From: Clusia tigrina
Taxonomy: Eukaryota > Arthropoda > Insecta > Diptera > Clusiidae
Direction of reading: 5' to 3'
Assembly (NCBI GenBank): GCA_920105625.2
Contig: OV050030.1
Location: 167,565,315-167,629,314 of the forward strand
Length of the DNA stretch: 64,000 nt
Each line of letters starts with the position of its first letter. Position 1 is the first letter of the stretch. The position numbers and the translations under genes are program-made. The notes beneath the pieces were generated by a model. The model was not told where the DNA came from, made no database searches, and worked only from the letters and a program-made list of their open reading frames with translations. Of this stretch, positions 1-11,784 are shown one piece after another.

Positions 1-300
1 TGTCCAATCTGCAACCAAACCACCATCTCCTTCCAGCACATCATATCAGAATGCAACATAGCAGACCACATATGCCTCAAATATAATAACAATAAAAGAA
101 TTAATAACCAACATAACAAGCGAGAACATCTCCATATTCATAAAAATACTAAGATCCTCCAAAATATTTTTTGAAATTTAACGCATCAACTACAATAAAA
201 TAAAATATAGGCCGAAAACCCTAGCCATTAGTGCCTTATCTTTAAGCTTAACGCTAAGTTGTTTGTATAATTAATTATACCAATAAACATGATATAAAAA
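1..300 (+). mobile_element. 3' tail of an I-clade LINE (U1)
   Basis: The first codons continue an ORF2 C-terminus with a CPIC...H...C zinc-binding cluster (Cys-X2-Cys, then His and Cys) and stop at TGA 172-174. A short A/T-rich 3' UTR follows, with AATAAA near 281-290 and an A-rich end near 291-298. The 5' part of this copy lies outside the window; complete counterparts start at 4596 and 14092. The exact 3' boundary is approximate. Confidence 0.8.
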
Positions 301-317
301 AATACGAATGCAAGCGT

Positions 318-900
318 ATGATATACAGTTGTCATGATGATGGGTCCCAACAAGAGAACCAAAGCCAACTATTATCTCCGTTTTCTATAGACTATGCAGA
401 ACTTTTTAACATTTTTATGCAGCTCCCTGAAGTCCTTAATTTAGAAGATAAATTAAATAAAGAATTTCATATGTGTGAAAATACAAATATCGTTTTGCTC
501 GTAAACTTTACTATTTTAGAATGGTGGTATCTGCACAGAAGTAAATTTCCCTTTCCTTACAAAATAAATTGCAAAATACTTGTTACCAATCCAATATTAG
601 AAGAGGTGTTGCAAATCACGCAAATTTACGAGACTACTGTAAAAACTTGTTCAGTTATGAGAGAGACCGAGAATATTGAGATGAATGCTAAATCGACAAT
701 TCCACGTCATAGGCATATTAGAGGTGGGTATAACAATTTTAGGGTACGCAGTCAAAGTCGTGCTCCTCCAGATTTTTCATTGAAATCATGTCCAAGGTGC
801 GGTGTGTCACATGCTAGAACCGAATGTTATCATTTAAAAAAAAAAAACAAAATGTAATGCATGCTCAAAGTTAAGGCATTTAAGGCATTTCAGTTTGTAA
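318..900 (+). pseudogene. Gypsy-type gag fragment with zinc knuckles (fossil, U1)
   Basis: A 179-residue frame ends in a zinc knuckle Cys158-X2-Cys161-X3-His165-X4-Cys170, as in gag proteins of Ty3/gypsy-type elements. A run of A at about 836-847 causes a frameshift; a second, degraded knuckle (CNACSK...) is readable in another frame at 853-900. The N-terminus of a normal gag is missing. The known role of the family is nucleocapsid and RNA binding; this copy is a fossil. No LTR was found on either side, so the remnant is truncated at both ends. Confidence 0.7.
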
Positions 901-1008
901 TTTAACATCAAATAAAAAAAACTGCACAACATATTCAAGTTAATACAGTGGACAAGAACGAATCGTTTGAAAAAATCAGTGCGGCCGTGCCATTCACTTG
1001 TCGTGAAT

Positions 1009-1359
1009 TGAAGTGAAGCTTAAAGTAAATGGGAAGCTTATAGACTTTCAGGTTGACACTAGCGCCTCCTGCTCACTGGTGGGCAATTTTCGATACAGCC
1101 AACTCTGAAAACCGCAGCGCAAATAACGGCTTCTGGAGGTCATTACTTGCCATTAAAGGGTATCGCAATAGTGACGGCCTGCTGCAATGACGTGAACAGA
1201 GTTCTACCACTGATCGTAGTGGACAGAGAAATGCATCAAACATTCTTTAAAACACTTAATTTTCATGTTAAGAATCCTCAAAATATTGAATTTATTCAGT
1301 GGTTTTTTCTCTTCGTCAGTTCAGGCATCAAACAACAATCTCATGTCGGTGCTTTCTAA
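1009..1359 (+). pseudogene. Retroelement aspartic protease remnant (fossil, U1)
   Basis: A frame around 1018-1090 reads as a retropepsin start, with Asp-Thr-Ser-Ala at 1055-1066 where the family has Asp-Thr/Ser-Gly-Ala; the essential Gly is replaced by Ser. A 70-codon frame at 1147-1359 looks like the end of the protease plus a linker. It lies directly after the gag fragment, as in a gag-pol order. The changed active site and frame breaks mean it is inactive. Confidence 0.6.
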
Positions 1360-1379
1360 CCACGCAAATGAGTATCCAA

Positions 1380-2206
1380 TTATTTTTTGAGGTGATCTGA
1401 GCTTACGTACCACATTTAAGACCGAAATAAGACTCAAACCAAACGCAGTTCCAAAGTATCTCAAGCCCTATAATTTACCATTTGCCTAGTACGACGACGT
1501 ACGCGCTGAAATAAATTGAATTGTAAGTAAAAATGTTTTAAAACCAATAAATTAAAGTGAGTGGGCGGCCACATAATTGACATAATGCGTTCTACAAAAC
1601 GTCAAAAATTTCCACGAATCCGAGCCTTTTTTTGGGAAAATCAATGAGACTAAAATAAATTCGTTAAAAACTTTTCATCGAAGGCTTCAGCATTGAAACT
1701 TGTGAGACGACGACAGTTAATTTTGAATGGGGTTCTATGCAAGATGCAGTGTTCAATACTTTAAAAAGCGAAATCGTAGAAACTACACAACTTGACCATT
1801 ATGATAATAGGCTTCCAATACTTCTCGCAACAGAAGCATCAAAATATGGGATTGGTGCAGTGATCTCTTACAGATATCCCGATGGAACATCCAAGCCTTT
1901 ATATAACAGTCAATTAAATTATTCTCAAGTCCATAAAGAAGGCCTTTCGATCATTTTTGGTGCCGACGGTTCGAGTTAAGAACAGATCATCAGGCGCTAA
2001 CAACCATATTTCATCCTCAAAAGAAGCTACCGGTGATGACGTTTCATAGACTTCAGAGATTGGCTATTTTGTTGCAAGCCCACGACTATACCATACGTTA
2101 TAAAAATACATCACTACATGCGAATGCCGATGCGCTCTCAAGACTTCCAGTTGGTGAAGACATGGAATTTGATCGTGAAGAAAGTTTCTTGCTCAATGCC
2201 AACTAA
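1380..2206 (+). pseudogene. RT start joined to RNase H remnant (fossil pol, U1)
   Basis: Around 1430-1520 a frame resembles the beginning of a gypsy-type reverse transcriptase (LKPNAVPKYLKPYNLPF). The core RT with its YxDD box is absent, and by about 1640 the sequence is already in the RT/RNase H connection. The RNase H frame (1737-1979) has TEASKYGIGAV where the family has TDAS, so the first catalytic Asp is Glu. After a frameshift, TDHQAL and ADALSRLP follow; the frame stops at 2206. This is an internally deleted gypsy-class pol fossil. Confidence 0.7.
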
Positions 2207-2288
2207 ATTTATGAAGCCACTGTCAGCAGTTTTCGAATAAACGCAGCGAAAATTCCAAAAGATACCGGCAAAGATCATGAACTTAACG

Positions 2289-4411
2289 TTTTTTTTTGTT
2301 TTTTTATTAGAGTATTTATTTGTGTATTGTATTCCATTGGAAACTAACAATAAGTTATCAAATCTTAAAACTAATGTATTAAAAATGCTTTTTGCCTATT
2401 GCTTGGAGCTATTTGGGTTCTACTAGTGTATTCATATCTATTAATTAATTATAATTTTAAAAAGAAGAGGGAAACAAAATTTAATATAGATACATATTAC
2501 AGATTAGTTTGTAAATAAGTTTAGAAACATGGTTTCTTTAGACGTGAAGCAGAATTCTGCAAGAGTAGATTTATTGCAAGTGTGTTCGGATGATTTTGCA
2601 GGCGATTCAGGTATTTCTGCCTTAATTGTATGATTTCTTCTTCTATAGTGGATACGAGTATATGTATATCATTGTGAATGTTTTTATTTTTGACAAACCA
2701 TGGTGCGCCGGTAATTTTTCTTAGGATTTTCGACTGTACCCTTTGGATAAGTTCTAGGTTTGAGGTTCTCGCACTACCCCAAAGTTGCATCCCATATGTC
2801 CATATGGGATTTATTATAGCTTTTTGTAGAAGGACTTTGTATTCCAAGCGCATCTTTGATTTTTTGTTGATTAACCAATTCAGAGAGTTAGATTTTAGTC
2901 TCATTTGAGTTCCTTTCGCTTCTATATGCTTCCTCCAAGTTAATCTACGGTCAAGATGGATTCCTTAATACTTCACTTCTGTTGCTTGCGGTATTTTTAT
3001 GTCATTTAGTGACACAGCTGGACAGGTACTGGTTCTGAGGGAGAACGTTATGTGAGTACATTTCGCTTCGTTAACTTTAATACGCTAGTTTGCCCGCCAA
3101 ATTTCTACATCTTTAAGGTGTTCGTTTAGGTCACGAGAGGCGATATGCGGAATTCGATGGGTACTTAAAATAGCTGTGTCGTCAGCAAATGTGGAAGTAA
3201 CTAGGCTGTTATTTATTGGTAGGTCAGACGTATATATAAGGTAGAGAATAGGACCAAGCACACTCCCTTCTGGTACTCCAGCAAATATTTTAAATTCGAA
3301 GGTTACAAATTGCTTGTATTTGACTTTGTACTTCCTATTCGCTAAGTAAGATTCCAGCACTCTGTGTTTGTTGTATGGTAGAAAGTTTTTGATCTTGTGC
3401 ACTAGCCCCTCATGCCAGACTTTATCGATGGCTTGGGCATTGTCTAGAAATATTGCTGAACATTATTTCTTCTGTTCGAAAGCTGTTCTAATTTCGCTAG
3501 TTATACGGTGCACCTGCTCTATTGTACCGTGATCTTTTCTAAATCCGAATTGATAAGTAGGAATGTCACCATTTTGATTTAGATAGGGCATAATTTTCCC
3601 ACGTAGCAATTTTTCAAATATTTTTGAGAGGGTGGGTAGAAGGCTTATGGGCCGATATGAGGACACCTGCGTTGGATCTTTTCCTGGTTTAGGAATCATT
3701 GTAATTTGCGATATCTTTCATATCTGCGGGAAATGACCCAAGAGAAGGATAGCATTGAACAATTTCGTTAGGTGTATTAACGCTATGTGTGGTAATTCCA
3801 TGACCATTTTATTTGTGATTAGGCCATATCCAGGGGACTTTTTTGCATTAAGACCTGTTTTAATGACACACTCTAAGTCTTTGATTTTTAGTTGAAGTAG
3901 GGACCTCGAAGTTATTGCACGGAGCATTAGGGCAAAAAACTGTTTGTAGATGCGCAGCAAACGCTACTCCCTTTTTTCGTCGCTTTTGGCCCAACCTTTT
4001 TCCAGGCCTAACTGGTGACTTACTTTCCTTTGGGCTTGTTGCAACCTTTGTAGCTCTCCAAAGTGAGTAATTAGTGTATTTAAATGGTCCCAGATCTTTA
4101 ATGTAGGTGTCAATACTTGCTTCAGCTTCCTTTTAAAGTACATCTCTAAGGTGATTTTGTGACAATTTTAATTTCGTCTTTAGGGCAGGTGACCTATATT
4201 TCTGCCATTCTCGTCTTAGGCGTCTTTTCTTCCTTACGAGGCACTGCACATGAGTTGAAGTTATGTAACGCAACCTGCATCTTTTTTCTGCTGGTGTTGC
4301 GCACGCATGTGTTTGTGTTTTCATACTGTGTGGATGTGTTTTTAAAACGTTCCTCATAGTTTCATAAAAAAAGGGAAAAATAAAAATAAAAATAATACAA
4401 ATTATAAACAC
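2289..4411 (-). mobile_element. Jockey-A, 5'-truncated Jockey-clade LINE (U1)
   Basis: The element runs on the minus strand, with its poly(A) tail appearing as a T run at 2289-2305 and a 3' UTR of about 215 bp up to the ORF2 stop. The 5' end is truncated within the linker between endonuclease and RT, somewhere between about 4310 and 4411. It appears to have landed beside the gypsy-type fossil; no clear target duplication was found. Confidence 0.8.
2521..4411 (-). pseudogene. Jockey-clade ORF2, RT and C-terminal domain, broken (U1)
   Basis: Minus-strand frames read in order: basic linker (4411-4133), RT start (3960-3718), fingers with IPKPGKDPT and SYRPISLLPTLSKIFEKLL (3699-3463), palm (3402-3085), and C-terminal region (2904-2521). 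The catalytic box is FADD at 3178-3189. Motif A is degraded (LDNAQAIDKVWH) and the conserved GVPQGS is GVPEGS. A stop near 3465, one in the thumb near 2966 and frameshifts break the ORF. The nuclease is missing. The wording matches Jockey-clade LINE ORF2 from flies. Confidence 0.85.
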
Positions 4412-4595
4412 CTACAGTGATCATGCAAAACGATGAGATAGTGACTCTTTCACTGGTTCGAGATTGCACCTTTGTTTAAATTAATGTGTAAACCAAAAAT
4501 CAAAATTAATAATAAGCAAATTTCCAAATAGTGGTAATAACAAAACATAAAACAAAAACAAATTATACATGAGCATTTTGCGCTCTCCACCTCTA
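4412..4595. other. Unassigned flank between Jockey-A and the next I element
   Basis: A/T-rich sequence with no supported coding frame. The same stretch follows Jockey-A in U2 (13908-14091) and U3 (23404-23587). Its last bases (CACCTCTA) mark the duplication breakpoint: in U1 and U2 an AT-microsatellite and the I element follow, while in U3 Jockey-B follows. Confidence 0.6.
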
Positions 4596-4742
4596 TATAT
4601 ATTATTATTATTATATTATTATATTCACATTTTAGTTTTTCGTTTCCACCGTTATAATCAAACCAACTAAGCAATCACCGAGAGCGATCGTATTGATATA
4701 ATCACAACAAGTATCTTAAGACTGGTTGCATACACACCAAAG

Positions 4743-5410
4743 ATGACGTCTAATCGGGATGCAACTATTTTGCCTCACTCGACTCCAACCCGGACCCAAT
4801 AAAACCGGAGAGAAGGCAAAAACTACAATATCAACAACAAATTCCGGTCACGGTCACTTTGCATCCTACCCTAAACACAATCAAAGGTGTAATATTCGCT
4901 CCACCACTCAAAAACTTTTCAACAGGGGAGATCATCGAAGGACTAAATGATCAATCGGTAGTAGCTGTTCAAAAAATTAAAAAATTCACCGACGGTACAC
5001 TAAATAACACATCGCTACATATAATTTAATATATGATCTACCTAAAGAAATCAAAGTAGGATTTCTTAAGTTCAAACTGGACCCATTTATTCCTACCCCG
5101 ATTCAATGCAAACAATTTTTCAAACTTGACCACACCCAAAAATATTGTCGAAGTGAATAGAAATATGAAGTTTGCTCTTCTTCCGTTCACGACCCTGTAC
5201 AGCTTGAGAAAATACAATGTGTAAACTGCCAAAAAGGCCACAACGCACTTCATAAAGATTGCTTAAGTATACAAAACAGACGTGGAATTATAAAAACAAA
5301 ATTGTTAAAAAAATGTAGATACATCATTGAACAAAAAACAACAACTATCAAAATCCTCAAACACTCAAAGAAACAACAGAAAAAAGAAACAAAAGAATTG
5401 AACTTATAAA
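4743..5410 (+). pseudogene. I-clade ORF1 remnant, nucleic-acid-binding (U2)
   Basis: A start codon at 4743 opens a frame that hits a stop after about 16 codons. Readable pieces downstream include an ORF1-like stretch (VAVQKIKKFTDG) and Cys/His clusters at about 5100-5260 (CKQFFKLDHTQKYC and CVNCQKGHNALHKDC), as expected for an LINE ORF1 that coats the RNA. The region is very rich in A and has several stops. U3 carries the same remnant at 14239-14906 with GGAAGG in place of GGGATG near the start. Confidence 0.65.
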
Positions 5411-5690
5411 AAAAATATAAAACACAAGAATCAACAGGAAAAATAACTGAACTGATGCAAATATCTCAAAACTCATACATTTCCAATCAACAAAAGCCAT
5501 TCAACTATACAACAATCTCCACCAAAAACCTAATAACAGACTCCATACCCACAATTTGTAAATTTAACAGCTCTCCAAAAACAAACAAGAAAAAATCAAA
5601 ACAAAATTCATTCTATGATGACACATAACTTTCTATGATACACCCATATCACTGCAAGAGCAATACTATCTGATTTTTATGGTCGTAAAT

Positions 5691-6331
5691 ATTATCCAAT
5701 GGAATATGAACGGTTACAAAATAATTTGCACGAACTTCAACTATTAATTCACCACAAAAACCCAGACGTCATAGCAATACAAGAAACCCATTTGAAACTC
5801 AACTCCGTTATTTTTAATAACTACGATTGCTACCTCAACAATACAAATTCAACACAAGCAAAAGGTGGAACAGAAATAATCATCAAAAAATCCATAGATC
5901 ATTGTTTCTTCACACCATCAACAAATATTTGTGCCGCCGGCGTGACCTTCACAAAGGAAACAAAAATTACAATAACATCAATTTACAGTCCCCCAACAAC
6001 CAAATTCACAACTAGCGACCTGACTTCAACTTTCGAGAACACCAACCGTGCTTCTAGGGACCTCAATGAACACAGCACGCTCTGGGGATCATCAAAAACT
6101 AACAATCGCGGCAAGATCGTTGAACAATTCTACCAACAAAAAAATCTCGTTATATGTAATAACCACTCTCCAACTCACTTCTCTACGCACTCCACGTTCA
6201 CCCATGTCGACATTTCTATCGCTTCAGCCGATCTATCTCCATTTCTTTCATGGGGAAATCAGCTCATCTCTCAGTGGCTGCGATCATTTTCCATTTTTTA
6301 TCACCTACAACTAATCCTAAATTCAAAATGA
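5691..6331 (+). pseudogene. I-clade ORF2, apurinic-type endonuclease part (U2)
   Basis: The domain opens with IIQWNMNGY at 5691, where a one-base change shifts the frame, and continues with DVIAIQETHL (catalytic Glu). It ends in another frame with GCDHFPF where the family has SDHxP, so the Ser is Cys while Asp and His remain. In the LINE life cycle this domain nicks the target DNA to prime reverse transcription. At least two frameshifts separate the pieces. The U3 copy (15189-15827) differs by CTC to CTA near its end. Confidence 0.75.
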
Positions 6332-6688
6332 CACCGCAAATTGGGAAAAATTCACAACTAAGTCCGAGCACAATATTGCGAATTATAACACCTCCAACAA
6401 AATTAATAAAGATGCATCGGTATTAAAAAATGCATTATAGCTGCTGCTAACGAATCAATAAAAAAATCGTCACCTTTCTTCTTCAAAAGGGGCATACACT
6501 GGTTAAACCCAAACCTTGCGAAATTAAGAGCTAATAAATAAATATTATGGCACTCTTTTAAAAACAGTATAAACACTGAAAACCTATTAGCCAACAAAAG
6601 AGCAAACACTCTTTTCAAAAGAGAAACCAAAAAGGCAAAACGCGATTCATTTTACAATTTTACATCCAAAATAAATAGCAACTCTTCC

Positions 6689-7310
6689 ATGCAAACTTTA
6701 TGGCACCAAGTTAATAAATTATACGGAAAAAACACACAAGTAATTTCTGACAAAGCCGAGATAGCATCGATCTTCGCTGATACATGGTCAAAAGCATCTG
6801 ACGACTCAAACTTTTCCCTCACTTTTATCAGAAAAAAAAAAAAAAACGTTCCCAAACATATAATTTGTCATCTTCACCAAACATCATCATCGAAACAGAA
6901 AGAACCCTGAAAGAACTTAACGAAACGCTCTCAAAGCTAAAAGGAAAAATACCTGGTCTCGACAGAATATGTTTTCCAATGTTAAAACAACTTATATCCT
7001 TTTCTTCTCAAGCTTTTCAACAACATTTTCAATAGTGGAACTATACCACAAGAATGGAGAATCAGCACGATCGTCCCAATACCAAAACCGGGAAAACCCA
7101 AAAACAACATTGAAGGATACCCAATCTCCAATCTCTCTACTACCAAAATAATGGAGAAAATAATCTATAAACGTATCTGCTGGTTCCTAAAAAGAAACAA
7201 ATTGATCAGTGCGAAACAAGTCGCCTTCAAACGAGGAAAAGGAACAGCAGATGCTCTCTTCTTTATAGACCATCAAATAACAACAAACCTCTCATCCAAA
7301 AACTACATAT
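6689..7310 (+). pseudogene. I-clade ORF2, first part of reverse transcriptase (U2)
   Basis: Frames over 6689-7310 read as an ORF2 linker and RT fingers: IPGLDRICFPMLKQL near 6948, then IPKPGKP near 7081 and KIMEKIIYKRI near 7148, and a frame that reaches SSKNYI just before the solo LTR. Frames change at least twice. A run of 13 A at 6830-6845 differs in length and by one C in U3. The RT resumes at 7777 on the far side of the solo LTR. Confidence 0.75.
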
Positions 7311-7776
7311 TGTTGGGGTCCTTATCTGCTTGTCGGCGAGAACGTCCTCTGGAATGTCCTGCCGCGGGAACCTGTAAACCTACATCACTTTGTTAAATAA
7401 GCACTGCACTATTTTGGGTTTAAAACAACAAGAAACTTTATTCTTAAAATACTAGTTCTTATATACTATTTACAAATAAACATTATAGTCTACGTCTTGA
7501 CTTTTCTGGTGTTCCAGTTACGCAATTGTTATTTGGTGTCAGTTGCTCAAACCAACTGACCTACTGAAGTAAAAGTGTCGTCGGTGCATTCTAAATGCCC
7601 CTCGTCAGCTTGACTGCGGAACTGTGACACCCTAAAAGTTTACATCATAATTAATGCATAAATACTATTCATTTACAATATTTGCACCCTGAAAATATGT
7701 GCGTTCTTAATGAATTTAATAGGAGCCGGTGCTGTGAGTCAACTACGCGTAGGTAGCTTGATTCTAACTCACAACA
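7311..7776. repeat. Solo LTR of the E2 family inside the I element (U2)
   Basis: A 466-bp block starts TGTTGGGGTC and ends CTCACAACA and is flanked by a 4-bp duplication ATAT (7307-7310 and 7777-7780). Both termini and much of the interior match the LTRs of E2 at 51619-52120 and 63184-63689, though it is shorter and more diverged. No internal element sequence is present, so LTR-LTR recombination has removed the body. It interrupts the RT between SSKNYI and SILSIDFEKAFE. Confidence 0.9.
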
Positions 7777-8890
7777 ATATCCATTCTCTCTATAGACTTT
7801 GAAAAAGCTTTTGAAAGCATCGGCGCCTACGTTATCGTTGATCAACTAAAAGAATGGAAATTGGGCCCTAAAATATTGAACTTCATAACATCATTCTTAT
7901 CAAACATAAAATTCTAAGTAAGAATAAACCGCTACTACTCCAAAACCCTGCCATTGATAAATGGTATCCCACAGGGATCTCTCCTATCTGTCGCACTATT
8001 CCTCATAGCATATGAAAAACTTAACAAAATAATTGTAAGCAACCCAGCATTCAACCATTGCATTTACGCAGATGATCTATACATCATCATAAATCACAAA
8101 AATCAAGGTATATTACAAAACAAGATAAACACACTATTTGCCAAACTAACAAGCTGGTGCAATATCACGGGAGCAAAACTCTCCTTATCTAAAACTAAAG
8201 CCATTCATATACGTAGAAAACAAAAATGCACTCCTATAGAAATGCATATAAATACCAACAAAATTTAATATGTAAATGATCTAAAAATTCTAGGAATTAT
8301 ATTCAAAACTAAATATAAATTTACAACACATATCAACTATCTTAAAGAAGCTCTAACTAATCGACTAAACCTAATCAAATGTATTAGCAGTTATCACAAT
8401 AATGCTCACTTAAATACTACAATAAACATCATAAAATCAATATTGGTTTCCAAAATCAAATATGGACTTGCGATCTACGGACAACCTTGTAAAGCAAACC
8501 TCAGAAAAACTGAAACAATCTACAACGCCGCTGCACGATATGGACTGGGTGCCTTTCGAACAACTCCACTGAAAATTTTTCAAACAGAATCCGGACTAGA
8601 CACAATAAATGTATGTCCGCTACAGAATAAATGTATGCACAATGAAACTTGCAACAAAACTACTAGTCCCAACGGAACAACAACTTCTACAATACAAATA
8701 CAGCGTCCGCAAAGCTTCGATACAGAAAACGAAATCAAAAAAAATTATGTCGACTCTGGATAAAATAACCCAAGGTATCCTCCAAATCGAGCTCGATCCA
8801 AGACCAAGGCAGAAGTTTACTCTTTACCGACCACCATGGTTCCTCCAAAAAAAGCAGTATAATCCACAAGTTACCGAGCCTATCGAATAG
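7777..8890 (+). pseudogene. I-clade ORF2, RT palm and thumb (U2)
   Basis: Directly after the solo LTR comes RT motif A (SIDFEKAFE), followed by GIPQGSLLS at about 7960 and the catalytic box YADD at 8065-8076. Thumb-like frames continue to 8890. Stops at 7916 and 8266 and a frame change near 8600-8760 break it. The YADD and the preceding Asp of motif A are both present, so loss of activity comes from the frame breaks. Confidence 0.8.
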
Positions 8891-8904
8891 CTTTCAACAA
8901 TATA

Positions 8905-9670
8905 ATGGAAACGCATAAAGCAAACAACTGGCTTTTTGATTACACCGATGGGTCGAAATCTGAATCAGGTGTTGGCTATGCAATTGTGAACAGTAACTAC
9001 AAGGCCGCACAATTAACACAACACAATAATAATTACTCAATCTTTACTGCCGAAGCAGAAGCGGAGCTTGATGCTGTGAAACTCTTCAAAAATCAGAACG
9101 GCAAGCACATCATTTGCTCCGACTCACAGTCCTGCATCTAAGCCATTATAAACACTTCCCACCAAAACGATACTATTTGCGAAATCCGTGATATTCTCTC
9201 ACAACACGCGAACAAAATGAAACTAATGTGGATTCAATGCTGGAATGATGAAATAGCAAAGCAGATGAACTAGCAAAATTTAGCGCCACTGCTCCAATAA
9301 TAAAAAAAATCAACCCAACACAAACTGGACATCATGCAAGCAATATCGAATTTCTATATCTCTAAGAAACAGCAGGAGTGGCAAAACTACCAACATCCGT
9401 AAAAGCACCCACATATCCTTCAAACATTCCAAAAAAATATCTTCAAAAGTACATCCGCTTCAGAACAGGACATACGCGATTAACCCATTCCCACCATGTC
9501 CAATCTGCAACCAAACCACCATCTCCTTCCAGCACATCATATCAGAATGCAACATAGCAGACCACATATGCCTCAAATATAATAACAATAAAAGAATTAA
9601 TAACCAACATAACAAGCGAGAACATCTCCATATTCATAAAAATACTAAGATCCTCCAAAATATTTTTTGA
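8905..9670 (+). pseudogene. I-clade ORF2, RNase H and C-terminal zinc cluster (U2)
   Basis: The frame at 8905-9141 has the RNase H catalytic pieces YTDGSKSESGVG (Asp), FTAEAEAELDAV (Glu) and CSDSQS (Asp). A TAA at 9139 and further stops follow, and the last conserved piece is damaged (MWIQCWNDE). The C-terminal cluster CPICNQT...H...C is read from 9497, with the stop at 9668-9670. An RNase H domain in a LINE supports the I clade over Jockey. Confidence 0.8.
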
Positions 9671-9796
9671 AATTTAACGCATCAACTACAATAAAATAAA
9701 ATATAGGCCGAAAACCCTAGCCATTAGTGCCTTATCTTTAAGCTTAACGCTAAGTTGTTTGTATAATTAATTATACCAATAAACATGATATAAAAA

Positions 9797-11784
9797 AATA
9801 CGAATGCAAGCGTATGATATACAGTTGTCATGATGATGGGTCCCAACAAGAGAACCAAAGCCAACTATTATCTCCGTTTTCTATAGACTATGCAGAACTT
9901 TTTAACATTTTTATGCAGCTCCCTGAAGTCCTTAATTTAGAAGATAAATTAAATAAAGAATTTCATATGTGTGAAAATACAAATATCGTTTTGCTCGTAA
10001 ACTTTACTATTTTAGAATGGTGGTATCTGCACAGAAGTAAATTTCCCTTTCCTTACAAAATAAATTGCAAAATACTTGTTACCAATCCAATATTAGAAGA
10101 GGTGTTGCAAATCACGCAAATTTACGAGACTACTGTAAAAACTTGTTCAGTTATGAGAGAGACCGAGAATATTGAGATGAATGCTAAATCGACAATTCCA
10201 CGTCATAGGCATATTAGAGGTGGGTATAACAATTTTAGGGTACGCAGTCAAAGTCGTGCTCCTCCAGATTTTTCATTGAAATCATGTCCAAGGTGCGGTG
10301 TGTCACATGCTAGAACCGAATGTTATCATTTAAAAAAAAAAAACAAAATGTAATGCATGCTCAAAGTTAAGGCATTTAAGGCATTTCAGTTTGTAATTTA
10401 ACATCAAATAAAAAAAACTGCACAACATATTCAAGTTAATACAGTGGACAAGAACGAATCGTTTGAAAAAATCAGTGCGGCCGTGCCATTCACTTGTCGT
10501 GAATTGAAGTGAAGCTTAAAGTAAATGGGAAGCTTATAGACTTTCAGGTTGACACTAGCGCCTCCTGCTCACTGGTGGGCAATTTTCGATACAGCCAACT
10601 CTGAAAACCGCAGCGCAAATAACGGCTTCTGGAGGTCATTACTTGCCATTAAAGGGTATCGCAATAGTGACGGCCTGCTGCAATGACGTGAACAGAGTTC
10701 TACCACTGATCGTAGTGGACAGAGAAATGCATCAAACATTCTTTAAAACACTTAATTTTCATGTTAAGAATCCTCAAAATATTGAATTTATTCAGTGGTT
10801 TTTTCTCTTCGTCAGTTCAGGCATCAAACAACAATCTCATGTCGGTGCTTTCTAACCACGCAAATGAGTATCCAATTATTTTTTGAGGTGATCTGAGCTT
10901 ACGTACCACATTTAAGACCGAAATAAGACTCAAACCAAACGCAGTTCCAAAGTATCTCAAGCCCTATAATTTACCATTTGCCTAGTACGACGACGTACGC
11001 GCTGAAATAAATTGAATTGTAAGTAAAAATGTTTTAAAACCAATAAATTAAAGTGAGTGGGCGGCCACATAATTGACATAATGCGTTCTACAAAACGTCA
11101 AAAATTTCCACGAATCCGAGCCTTTTTTTGGGAAAATCAATGAGACTAAAATAAATTCGTTAAAAACTTTTCATCGAAGGCTTCAGCATTGAAACTTGTG
11201 AGACGACGACAGTTAATTTTGAATGGGGTTCTATGCAAGATGCAGTGTTCAATACTTTAAAAAGCGAAATCGTAGAAACTACACAACTTGACCATTATGA
11301 TAATAGGCTTCCAATACTTCTCGCAACAGAAGCATCAAAATATGGGATTGGTGCAGTGATCTCTTACAGATATCCCGATGGAACATCCAAGCCTTTATAT
11401 AACAGTCAATTAAATTATTCTCAAGTCCATAAAGAAGGCCTTTCGATCATTTTTGGTGCCGACGGTTCGAGTTAAGAACAGATCATCAGGCGCTAACAAC
11501 CATATTTCATCCTCAAAAGAAGCTACCGGTGATGACGTTTCATAGACTTCAGAGATTGGCTATTTTGTTGCAAGCCCACGACTATACCATACGTTATAAA
11601 AATACATCACTACATGCGAATGCCGATGCGCTCTCAAGACTTCCAGTTGGTGAAGACATGGAATTTGATCGTGAAGAAAGTTTCTTGCTCAATGCCAACT
11701 AAATTTATGAAGCCACTGTCAGCAGTTTTCGAATAAACGCAGCGAAAATTCCAAAAGATACCGGCAAAGATCATGAACTTAACG
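9797..11784 (+). mobile_element. Gypsy-type gag/PR/RNase H fossil (U2 copy)
   Basis: Second copy of the fossil described at 318-2206, with the same frameshifts, deletion and active-site changes. The gag frame is 9814-10353, the protease remnant about 10505-10855 and RNase H about 11136-11702. No difference from the U1 copy was noticed by eye in the coding frames. Confidence 0.75.

Larger units (their letters stand above)
1..4595. repeat. Tandem array, partial unit U1
   Basis: This is the right-hand part of a 9,496-bp tandemly repeated unit; position 1 matches 9497 and 18995. It contains the tail of an I-clade LINE, a gypsy-type fossil and Jockey-A, in the same order and with the same internal breaks as the next two units. 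The nested contents are shared, so the copies arose by segmental duplication and not by independent transposition. The unit ends at 4595, where the sequence passes into the 5' end of the next I element. Confidence 0.95.
4596..9796 (+). mobile_element. I-clade LINE, near full length (U2)
   Basis: This is a plus-strand LINE with a short 5' leader, ORF1 with zinc-knuckle remnants, and ORF2 with endonuclease, reverse transcriptase, RNase H and a C-terminal CCHC-like cluster. That is the layout of the I clade (Drosophila I factor type). The 5' end is set by the array breakpoint at 4595/4596 and a (TTA)n-like stretch at 4596-4625; the 3' end is near 9796. A 466-bp solo LTR lies in the RT. Many stops and frameshifts show it is dead. 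Confidence 0.85.

Noticed and set aside
2138..2350. A 70-codon minus frame across the fossil/Jockey-A joint
   Set aside because: It runs over the RNase H remnant on the wrong strand and the T run; no family features.
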